Assembly (NCBI GenBank): GCA_947623755.1
Contig: CANQHB010000054.1
Coordinates: 1-6,469 of the forward strand
Direction of reading: 5' to 3'
DNA: 6,469 nt
DNA from: an uncultured Bacilli bacterium
Lineage (GTDB): Bacteria > Bacillota_I > Bacilli_A > RF39 > UBA660
A model generated the notes under the pieces. The model was not told where the DNA came from. It did not search any database and saw only the letters and a program-made list of their open reading frames with translations. Shown here piece by piece: positions 1 through 5,425 of the stretch; within the stretch, counting starts at the first letter, position 1, and every line of letters starts with the position of its first letter. A program made the position numbers and the translations under genes.

Positions 1-554
1 CCATTTTTTAAATCAATGGTATCTCCCACCGTTATGGTTTTATCACTAACTCCTTCAATTACTGGCATTTTTGTATCCATCACTTTTAAAGTTAACGTTT
101 TATCTTTCTTTATAACTTCGGTATGTTCTTTTAATATCTTATAGTTATAAGTATCTTCCACTTTTATTTCAATTTTAATATCTCCAGCTTTTAAAAACTT
201 ATAAGACTCATCCTTTTTTATTTCTTCCTTATCAACCATTATCACTATTTTAGTATCTTTTTCTAATTTATCTTGCTTAACTAAATTCGTTAAAAAATCA
301 TTATATTCCCAACTAGTCCCATATTCTATTTCTTCCTTATATTCTTTGGTCGCGGTCTCTAATACTTTAGTTAATTTAGCTATTTCGGCATCACTTTGTT
401 CTTTTTTCTTATTATACATAAAATAGCCTGTCCCTAAAATAGCTCCTCCCACTAATAACAATATTCCTAAAATAAGTCCCACCACTTTAAGAACTTTTCT
501 TGTTTTTTTCTTTGGTATTTCTTTTTCTTTTTTAGCTGTTTTTTCCTTTTTCAT
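1..554 (-). CDS. Membrane-anchored surface protein with Ig-like region, N-terminal part only (runs off window)
   Basis: Reading the minus strand from the ATG at 554-552 gives an open frame of 184 codons that is still open at the window edge, so the C-terminus is missing. Residues 1-22 are very rich in Lys and Glu. A single hydrophobic segment at about 24-46 then looks like an uncleaved signal anchor, placing the rest outside the membrane. Residues 47-78 are charged and probably helical. Residues 100-160 look like beta-strand-rich repeats. The stretch from 160, with MPVIEG and then DKTITVGDTIDL, resembles the start of bacterial Ig-like/DUF5011-type repeats of Gram-positive surface proteins. 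That match is by eye. The unseen C-terminus could carry further repeats or an enzyme domain such as a wall hydrolase, so I assign no function. An extended -10 box lies just upstream, and the terminator at 606-637 separates it from the preceding operon. The frame is certain; the family is tentative. Confidence 0.82.
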   Translation of the reverse strand, partial: MKKEKTAKKEKEIPKKKTRKVLKVVGLILGILLLVGGAILGTGYFMYNKKKEQSDAEIAKLTKVLETATKEYKEEIEYGTSWEYNDFLTNLVKQDKLEKDTKIVIMVDKEEIKKDESYKFLKAGDIKIEIKVEDTYNYKILKEHTEVIKKDKTLTLKVMDTKMPVIEGVSDKTITVGDTIDLKN

Positions 555-575
555 CTAACTCACTATCCTAAATTT

Positions 576-584
576 ATTATAGCA
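576..584 (-). promoter_or_regulatory. Extended -10 promoter for the partial surface-protein gene
   Basis: The minus strand reads TGCTATAAT, a perfect TATAAT hexamer (581-576) preceded by the TGn extended -10 element (584-582). No good -35 hexamer is seen at 16-18 bp. Transcription would start near 569, giving a leader of about 15 nt that contains AGGA (569-566) and GTGAG (563-559) as weak ribosome binding options. The site lies downstream of the terminator at 606-637, as expected for an independent transcript. Confidence 0.65.
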
Positions 585-605
585 CTTATCTTTATTTTTT
601 TACAT

Positions 606-637
606 GAAAAAAGCATTAAAGCTAAGCACTTAACACT
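606..637 (-). terminator. Rho-independent terminator of the four-gene operon
   Basis: Just after the TAA stop at 640-642, the minus strand forms a hairpin. AGTGTTAAG (637-629) pairs with TTTAATGCT (620-612) over nine pairs, three of them G-U. The loop (628-621) can add two more G-C pairs. A run of Ts (612-607) follows. An A-run precedes the stem, so the same hairpin could also work on the plus strand, although no plus-strand gene points at it. It closes the operon that starts near 4156. Confidence 0.72.
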
Positions 638-639
638 TT

Positions 640-1524
640 TTAGTCAACATTAATAATTTCGTAATCTCTTGTTCCAATTTTTAATACATCGGCCGCATAC
701 TCTATAATATGTCTTCCATTTTGTCTTTCGATTCTCTCAACCATATGATTTCTTCCTTTATCTTCTGAATTATAAATTAAATCTAAGCAGGCTTCGTCTA
801 ATGCGACCGGGTCCAAACTAGCTAAAATGCCAATATCAGCCATACATGGTTCTTCCGCATTAGAATCACAATCACAATCTACCGATAAATTATTCATTAC
901 ATTTATATATACTATATTACCTTTAAAATAATCCATTACTGCTTTATCAGCCTCGGCCATAGATTCCAAAAAATCATCTTGCTCTGGCAAATTATCCCAA
1001 AGTTTATTAGGTTCGTCTACTCTCCCCGCTGTATGGATTCTTGTTTTTCCTCCACTAGAAGCGACCCCTATACTCATATTTTTTAGGGCACCGCCGAATC
1101 CTCCCATCGCATGCCCTTTAAAATGGGATAACATAATCATACTATCATAATTAGCTAAATTCTTGCCTACTAAATCATTTTTTAAATGTTCCCCTCCATT
1201 AACTGGTATTTCCATACCCCCATCTCTATCCATAATATCCACTTGAGCTATATCATAAAATCCATGGGCTCTAATCGTTTCTTCATGAGCTTCCGTAGTA
1301 TTTCTATTACCAGCATAAGCCGTGTTACACTCTACAATTGTTCCCGCGACTTTCTTTACTAAATCTTTAATTAATTCTGGTTTTAAATAGTTATTGCCAC
1401 CCATTTCTCCCGTTGAAATCTTTACCGCAACCTTACCTTCTAAAGGATTATTTAAAATCTCATACATTTTAACTAAACTTTCTTTTGTAATCTCTTTTGT
1501 AAAATAAACTTTTGCTTTTTCCAT
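640..1524 (-). CDS. DUF362 domain-containing protein, short form without a ferredoxin domain
   Basis: The frame opens at ATG 1533 and gives 297 residues. I prefer the second ATG at 1524 (294 residues), because the only ribosome binding site (AAAGGA, 1540-1535) sits 1 nt from the first ATG but 10 nt from the second. Numbering below is from the first ATG. The sequence matches the DUF362 family well: IVECNTAYAGNRNTT at 66-80, SHFKGHAMGGFGGALKNMSIG at 136-156 with His137 and His141, the Cys220-x-Cys222-x7-Cys230 cluster, then DIGILASLDPVALDEACLDL at 233-252 with Cys249. Many DUF362 proteins are longer and carry two 4Fe-4S ferredoxin motifs; these are absent here. The conserved Cys and His residues suggest metal or Fe-S binding, but the reaction is not established to my knowledge. 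There is no signal peptide, so it should be cytoplasmic. It is the last gene of the operon, 13-22 nt after the glycosyltransferase stop. The co-transcribed flavodoxin makes an electron-transfer role plausible but unproven. Confidence 0.9.
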   Translation of the reverse strand: MEKAKVYFTKEITKESLVKMYEILNNPLEGKVAVKISTGEMGGNNYLKPELIKDLVKKVAGTIVECNTAYAGNRNTTEAHEETIRAHGFYDIAQVDIMDRDGGMEIPVNGGEHLKNDLVGKNLANYDSMIMLSHFKGHAMGGFGGALKNMSIGVASSGGKTRIHTAGRVDEPNKLWDNLPEQDDFLESMAEADKAVMDYFKGNIVYINVMNNLSVDCDCDSNAEEPCMADIGILASLDPVALDEACLDLIYNSEDKGRNHMVERIERQNGRHIIEYAADVLKIGTRDYEIINVD

Positions 1525-1534
1525 TTTTTTCATT

Positions 1535-1540
1535 TCCTTT
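1535..1540 (-). promoter_or_regulatory. Ribosome binding site deciding the DUF362 start
   Basis: AAAGGA on the minus strand is the only Shine-Dalgarno-like sequence in the 13-nt gap after the glycosyltransferase stop. It ends 1 nt before the ATG at 1533-1531, which is too close, and 10 nt before the ATG at 1524-1522, which is slightly long but workable. It therefore favours the downstream start. Confidence 0.6.
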
Positions 1541-1546
1541 CTTAAT

Positions 1547-2566
1547 TTATTTTAATAATATTTCCTCAATAATTTTCCAATCTTCTTTTATATTTTTATC
1601 TTCTAATTCGATGTTTTCTAAAGCCTCTAACTCCAAAATACCTACCCTAGAACTTAACTTTTCTTTAGGAATATCTCGCCAATCCCCATATTTACTTCTA
1701 ATAATTTGACTCAATGCTTTTACTAAAATCTTTTTCTTTTCATCATCTATCTCCCACTTTAGAACCTCGGCAACTCTTTGTAAAGAAGTAACTATTTGAA
1801 TAAATCGTACTTGTTGGGCCATCTCTTCCCACTTACCGTATTTTTTTACTTCTTCTTCTATTTTATCCGCTACAACAAATATATCTAATAAATGTTTATT
1901 TAAACTAAAGCCTTTTGCCGATACACCATCAGTTTCTCTTTTTAAGTAAAAATAATCTATACCTTTTACGTCCAGTATCCTCTCAACTCTAAACATTTTA
2001 CCATAACTAAAAGCGACATCTTCCCACATTCTATCTTCTAAAAATAAATCATTTATTACAATATCTCTTCTAAATAATTTATTACATGCCGAGACGGACA
2101 TATCTAAAACCCAATCTTTTTCCTCTAAAACTTTATGGACTATCCCTTTCGATTTTTTAAAACCCTTAAACTCTTCTTTTAAATAACTATTATCTTTTAC
2201 AAAATATAAACCGGTTGTTATTATTTCGGGATAACCATTAGCTTGGGCTTCTTCTATCATATTTTGATACATAGTAAAATTTACATAATCATCACTATCA
2301 ACAAACCCAATATATTTTCCTTTAGCTAATTTTATTCCTCTATTTCTTGTTGCTCCCTGGCCTAAATTTCTTTCATTTTGGAAAGCTTTTATTTTCGTCG
2401 GATATTTTGCCTGATATTCTTTAATAATCTCCCAACTATTATCTGTTGAATCATCATCTATAACAATAATTTCTAATCCATTAAGACTTTGCTTAACTAA
2501 AGAATCCAAACAATCTCTTAAATACTTTTGCGTATTATAAACAGGAACTATAACACTTACATCCAT
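1547..2566 (-). CDS. Glycosyltransferase family 2 (GT-A fold)
   Basis: This 339-residue protein has the hallmarks of an inverting GT2 enzyme that transfers a sugar from a nucleotide-sugar donor. It begins directly with VSVIVPVYN (3-11), so no earlier start is needed. The nucleotide-binding IDDDSTD (36-42) has Asp39 where most relatives have Gly (IDDGSTD). NLGQGATRNRGI (67-78) and GKYIGFVDSDDYV (83-95) follow, with the DxD-type metal-binding residues at 90-93. CNKLFRR (161-167) and WEDVAF (181-186), with an acidic pair in the usual catalytic-base region, complete the catalytic domain. The remainder to 339 is helical and charged. No transmembrane segment is visible, so it should act at the cytoplasmic face of the membrane. 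Acceptor and donor cannot be read from the sequence; surface polysaccharide, glycolipid or protein glycosylation are all possible. It is the third gene of the operon, and its ATG abuts the flavodoxin stop with no ribosome binding site, implying translational coupling. Confidence 0.93.
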   Translation of the reverse strand: MDVSVIVPVYNTQKYLRDCLDSLVKQSLNGLEIIVIDDDSTDNSWEIIKEYQAKYPTKIKAFQNERNLGQGATRNRGIKLAKGKYIGFVDSDDYVNFTMYQNMIEEAQANGYPEIITTGLYFVKDNSYLKEEFKGFKKSKGIVHKVLEEKDWVLDMSVSACNKLFRRDIVINDLFLEDRMWEDVAFSYGKMFRVERILDVKGIDYFYLKRETDGVSAKGFSLNKHLLDIFVVADKIEEEVKKYGKWEEMAQQVRFIQIVTSLQRVAEVLKWEIDDEKKKILVKALSQIIRSKYGDWRDIPKEKLSSRVGILELEALENIELEDKNIKEDWKIIEEILLK

Positions 2567-3061
2567 TTAACTTAACCAATTTTCTACTTTCCCTTTTGAA
2601 GATTTAACACTACTGCCCTTAATTGATAGTCCTTCTTCAAAAATAGCTCCCTTACACATTCTTTTTAAATCTAATATACTCGCCGAAAATCCACTTCCTT
2701 CATGGGTACAAAAAGGTCTAATTATTTTTCCTTCAAAATTTAATTTACTTAATAAAGTAAACATTGGCATAGGCATTGTTCCCCACCATATAGGATACCC
2801 AATATAAATAATATCATAATTACTTATATCGACATTGGAATTTTTTAATTTTGGTCTAATATTCGCGTCCAATTCTTTTTGCGCAAATTCAGTGCATTCT
2901 CTATAACTTTTTGGATAATCCGTTATTCTTTCCACTTTAAACATATCTGCCTGGGTAAATTCTTGAATATACTCTGCTAAAATTTCGGTATTTCCTTTCG
3001 TTACCACTCCTACTCCATAATTTTCATCTGCGCGACTAAAATAAATAATAATACTTCTCAT
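2567..3061 (-). CDS. Flavodoxin family protein (Flavodoxin_4-like)
   Basis: This 164-residue protein is the usual size of a single-domain short-chain flavodoxin, an FMN-binding electron carrier or small NAD(P)H-dependent reductase of the cytoplasm. Beta-strand 1 IIIYFSRA (4-11) is followed by a loop and KGNTEILAEYI (22-32), the FMN phosphate-binding loop and first helix. IIYIGYPIWWGTMPMPM (84-100) is the flavin-ring loop with its typical paired Trp. IIRPFCTHEGSGFS (113-126) is the late strand and loop typical of Flavodoxin_4 proteins. There is no signal peptide or membrane segment. A strong GGGAGGT site lies upstream, so this gene may be well translated. It is the second gene of the operon, 15 nt after the membrane-protein stop and directly abutting the glycosyltransferase start. 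Its partner is unknown; the DUF362 protein two genes downstream is the obvious redox candidate in this window, but that link is inference. Confidence 0.92.
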   Translation of the reverse strand: MRSIIIYFSRADENYGVGVVTKGNTEILAEYIQEFTQADMFKVERITDYPKSYRECTEFAQKELDANIRPKLKNSNVDISNYDIIYIGYPIWWGTMPMPMFTLLSKLNFEGKIIRPFCTHEGSGFSASILDLKRMCKGAIFEEGLSIKGSSVKSSKGKVENWLS

Positions 3062-3066
3062 TTGCT

Positions 3067-3073
3067 ACCTCCC
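3067..3073 (-). promoter_or_regulatory. Strong ribosome binding site of the flavodoxin gene
   Basis: GGGAGGT on the minus strand lies between the stop of the membrane-protein gene and the flavodoxin ATG, with 6 nt between GGAGG and the ATG. It is the best Shine-Dalgarno sequence inside the operon and confirms the start at 3061. Confidence 0.75.
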
Positions 3074-3076
3074 ATT

Positions 3077-4141
3077 TTAATACTTTTCAAATACATTACT
3101 TATTTCCATATGCTCTTTATCTTGAAACTTTACTGTAAATTTCTTATTAGGCATAGTTTTCTTTGCTACATTATAATTTGCTATTATATCATTAAAATAT
3201 TTAATATCTTCTAAATTTACATAAATATCACATTCATCATCTAATAAAAATCGAAACTGCTTATCCTCTCCAATATAATTAATTTCTTTAATTGATTTTA
3301 TTATATCTAAATCTGTATTTTTAAAATATCTTGCAAAAGTTTTAATTACGTCTTCTTCTATATCACTATCCATTATAATGGGTATATCTTGATAAGTGTC
3401 AATATTTTCTTCTACCATTCCATTACTATATAATACTTGTTTTTTATCTTTAAAATAAGCTAAAGGAAATATATTTTCTATTTCTTTTTTTATATCATTT
3501 GGTATTATTTCTTCTAATGGTTTAAAATTATCTCTAGCGTCTTCTAATACTATTTTTAAATCTTTTCTATTTAAGCTTATATCATAAGTAATATATCCTA
3601 TTTCATCGACATCTACTTTTATTAAAGCGTCTTCTATTTTTTCTTCATCTTTAAAGAAAGTATAATCTGGTTTTAATTCCATACTTTCTTGGTCTTTTAA
3701 TCTTTCTAACTGTTTATCTAAACTAGTATAAGCGACATTAACATTTTCTTCATTAATAATAAAATATTTATATTTACTTGCCTCTACTTCATAAAATACT
3801 CCAACTTTAGCTGGTTGGTCTAATATCATTGCCTTAACACTTTTATTTTTAATCATATAAACATTGGTATAATCTTCCCCATCTTTTTGGTAAGTTATAA
3901 CCATAACTGGCTTATCTTGTTCTTCTACTTCTATAAATTTAAGTTTAGGTTTATTTTTTTCTATTAAATTACTGTCTTTATTTTCTTTTAAATATTGATA
4001 ATATGTATTTAACCAATCTTCTGCAAATTTTTCTTTCTTAATATATTTAAAACCCATTACTCCCCCTAAAATAATTAATAAAATAACCCCTAAAATTATC
4101 ATATATTTTTTTAATTTATTTTTATTATCCATCTTATTCAT
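3077..4141 (-). CDS. Single-pass membrane protein of unknown function, operon-leading
   Basis: I do not recognise a named family for this 354-residue protein. A short Lys-rich head (1-12) is followed by one hydrophobic segment at about 13-33 and then Lys/Glu residues, so it should be anchored with residues 35-354 outside the membrane. No lipobox Cys follows the hydrophobic segment, which argues for an anchor and not a lipoprotein. The outer part alternates charged and beta-type stretches: 67-85, 90-108, 113-140 and 181-200. The end (about 290-354) reads as a strand ending near FRFLLDD, a strand IYVNLEDI, a helix at 313-325 and a last strand FTVKFQD. That order recalls the C-terminal beta domain of FtsQ/DivIB-type division proteins, but I cannot call homology. 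The ATG at 4141 is supported by GGAGAG 7 nt upstream. It leads an operon with flavodoxin, glycosyltransferase and DUF362 genes and has its own promoter at 4163-4191. Confidence 0.85.
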   Translation of the reverse strand: MNKMDNKNKLKKYMIILGVILLIILGGVMGFKYIKKEKFAEDWLNTYYQYLKENKDSNLIEKNKPKLKFIEVEEQDKPVMVITYQKDGEDYTNVYMIKNKSVKAMILDQPAKVGVFYEVEASKYKYFIINEENVNVAYTSLDKQLERLKDQESMELKPDYTFFKDEEKIEDALIKVDVDEIGYITYDISLNRKDLKIVLEDARDNFKPLEEIIPNDIKKEIENIFPLAYFKDKKQVLYSNGMVEENIDTYQDIPIIMDSDIEEDVIKTFARYFKNTDLDIIKSIKEINYIGEDKQFRFLLDDECDIYVNLEDIKYFNDIIANYNVAKKTMPNKKFTVKFQDKEHMEISNVFEKY

Positions 4142-4148
4142 TTAATCA

Positions 4149-4154
4149 CTCTCC
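4149..4154 (-). promoter_or_regulatory. Ribosome binding site of the operon-leading gene
   Basis: GGAGAG on the minus strand is 7 nt from the ATG at 4141-4139. It lies almost at the predicted 5' end of the transcript (about 4156), so the leader is barely longer than the site itself. Confidence 0.65.
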
Positions 4155-4162
4155 ATAATAAA

Positions 4163-4191
4163 AGTATCTCTTAAACTTTCCTTTTAGTCAA
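4163..4191 (-). promoter_or_regulatory. Promoter of the four-gene operon
   Basis: A near-consensus -35 TTGACT (4191-4186) is followed after exactly 17 bp by GATACT (4168-4163), which matches the -10 consensus at four of six positions. Transcription would start near 4156, about 15 nt before the ATG at 4141. Unlike the other promoters here, it relies on its -35 box and has no TGn extension. The 78-bp gap shows no convincing terminator after the carboxypeptidase gene, so read-through from upstream may add to expression. Confidence 0.55.
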
Positions 4192-4219
4192 GTACCATTT
4201 CCCTAAAAATTGCCAAAAT

Positions 4220-5212
4220 TTATCTTTTCCGCTTTTTATTTGGAATCATAATTAAAATAATTAGTAATAATAAAATTCCTCCTCCAAAGATTATTATAGG
4301 ATAATTAGAATCATATTCATCTTGATAATTATACTCATGTTTTTCCCCGACTATTTCTTTAACCTCTTCTTTCGTATCTACAATTGGTCTTTCTATTACA
4401 TAATTATTATCTATAAAATTTATTAAATTAAGATGGTCCTCTAAATTTAAAAATTTATTATTTAATGGTGCGTTAGTAGTGATAATAACCATTTCATGGT
4501 CTTCAAAATTAAATAACGAAGCTAAACATAAACCAGCATTATCAGTAGTTCCTGTTTTACTTCCTAGTATTCTACTTGTATCAATATTTAGTTTTTCTTC
4601 ATATCCTCGAAGTGTCGATTTTACTTCTAATCCATTTGTTAAAGTATAAGTTCTCGTTGTAAATACTTCTCTAAAAACTTTATTATTTAAGGCATATTTT
4701 AGCAAGATTAACACATCATTTAACGTGCTATATTGCCCTGATGCATCTAAACCAATCGGATTTTTTACTACGGTATTACTCATTCCAATTCGTGTTGCTA
4801 AATCATTCATTTCTAACACAAAAGAATTAACGTCTCCCGCTAAAGCATAAGCCAAAACATTTGTAGCATCAGCCCCAGAAGGTAACAATGCCGCATAAAG
4901 TAAATCGCGATAGGTTACAATATCGTTTTCTTTTAATCCCGCTCTGGTGGCATTAAAATATATTCCACTTAGCATTTGTTTAGTTACCGTTACTTGTTCA
5001 TCTAAATTATTTATTTCTTCTATGGCTGTCATACTCGTAAGTATTTTTGTTAGAGAAGCTATACTAGTTAGTTCATTACTATTCTTTTCATATAAAACTT
5101 CATCACCAGTTAAATCATATACTATAGCTTTACCTGAATTAATTTCTGGAAACTCTAAAGCCCATACGTTAAGTGGCATTAAAAGCATAATAAATAATAC
5201 TAACTTTTTCAT
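4220..5212 (-). CDS. D-alanyl-D-alanine carboxypeptidase (penicillin-binding protein, peptidase family S11)
   Basis: This enzyme removes the terminal D-Ala from peptidoglycan stem peptides and so limits cross-linking; it acts outside the membrane. Residues 1-19 form a signal peptide with likely cleavage after NVWA. The catalytic Ser53-Leu-Thr-Lys56 (SxxK) is in IASLTKILT. The second motif is Ser112-Gly-Ala-Asp115, where the usual S11 motif is SGN(D), so Asn is replaced by Ala. Lys219-Thr-Gly221 is the third motif, within GSKTGTT. After the catalytic domain (to about 272) comes a charged linker and a transmembrane helix at about 304-324 ending in NKKRKR, a C-terminal anchor. At 330 residues it is shorter than typical DacA/DacF proteins, because the beta-rich PBP5 C-terminal domain is absent. 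The motifs fit family S11; which paralogue (DacA, DacF or another) cannot be decided, so no symbol is given. It has its own promoter at 5245-5253 and a weak ribosome binding site, AAAGAG, 8 nt upstream. Confidence 0.95.
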   Translation of the reverse strand: MKKLVLFIMLLMPLNVWALEFPEINSGKAIVYDLTGDEVLYEKNSNELTSIASLTKILTSMTAIEEINNLDEQVTVTKQMLSGIYFNATRAGLKENDIVTYRDLLYAALLPSGADATNVLAYALAGDVNSFVLEMNDLATRIGMSNTVVKNPIGLDASGQYSTLNDVLILLKYALNNKVFREVFTTRTYTLTNGLEVKSTLRGYEEKLNIDTSRILGSKTGTTDNAGLCLASLFNFEDHEMVIITTNAPLNNKFLNLEDHLNLINFIDNNYVIERPIVDTKEEVKEIVGEKHEYNYQDEYDSNYPIIIFGGGILLLLIILIMIPNKKRKR

Positions 5213-5244
5213 AATACTTACTCTTTTCTAACTAATACTTTTAT

Positions 5245-5253
5245 ATTATAACA
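5245..5253 (-). promoter_or_regulatory. Extended -10 promoter of the carboxypeptidase gene
   Basis: The minus strand reads TGTTATAAT, a perfect TATAAT (5250-5245) with the upstream TG element. The best -35 candidate, TTGTTC (5272-5267) at 16 bp, matches only three of six consensus positions. Predicted transcription starts near 5238, giving a leader of about 26 nt before the ATG at 5212. Confidence 0.65.
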
Positions 5254-5343
5254 TAATTTATATAAAGAACAAATGCCAAAAACATAAAAACTAGCCAATA
5301 TTAGCTTCCATATTAATATTAATTTCCTAAACCAAAGACCAAA

Positions 5344-5370
5344 TTATGTTGCTTAAATTAGATAACATAA
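5344..5370. repeat. Short inverted repeat in the intergenic gap
   Basis: TTATGTT (5344-5350) and AACATAA (5364-5370) are perfect 7-bp inverted copies separated by 13 bp. They lie between the terminator of the 319-residue gene and the carboxypeptidase promoter, about 90 bp upstream of its -10 box. They could be an operator or merely chance in AT-rich DNA. I see nothing else notable in the roughly 130 bp between the terminator and this promoter. Confidence 0.3.
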
Positions 5371-5403
5371 ATGCTTATAAAATTAATTATTATCTTTAAA
5401 ATT

Positions 5404-5425
5404 AAAAACTACTTTAAAAGTAGTT
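5404..5425 (-). terminator. Rho-independent terminator after the 319-residue gene
   Basis: Directly after the TAG stop at 5428-5426, AACTACTT (5425-5418) pairs perfectly with AAGTAGTT (5414-5407) across a 3-nt loop. The T-run is 5408-5404. The stem has only two G-C pairs but is perfect, and it separates this gene from the carboxypeptidase gene. Confidence 0.75.

Noticed and set aside
1512..1709. Plus-strand open frame of 65 codons
   Set aside because: It lies antisense over the glycosyltransferase 3' end and the DUF362 start. Its product is Phe/Ser/Ile-rich as expected from the reverse of Lys/Glu codons, and it has no ribosome binding site.
4155..4160. TATTAT as a -10 box for the operon
   Set aside because: Transcription would start downstream of GGAGAG at 4154-4149, leaving the message without its ribosome binding site. 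The TTGACT/GATACT pair fits better.
4182..4208. TTTTAG/CTAAAA inverted repeat between the carboxypeptidase gene and the operon, considered as a terminator
   Set aside because: The arms are AT-only apart from one pair, the loop is 15 nt, and no T-run follows on the minus strand. It overlaps the -35 box, so an operator is conceivable but unsupported.
4209..4219. Hairpin directly after the carboxypeptidase stop considered as a terminator
   Set aside because: Only a 5-bp AT stem (AAATT/AATTT) with a TTGGC loop can form. It is too weak to call.
4947..5231. Plus-strand open frame of 94 codons
   Set aside because: It is wholly antisense to the 5' half of the carboxypeptidase gene, whose motifs are unmistakable, and there is no independent start signal.
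5346..5399. Plus-strand 17-codon frame in the intergenic gap
   Set aside because: It has no ribosome binding site or promoter, and it is short enough to arise by chance in AT-rich DNA.
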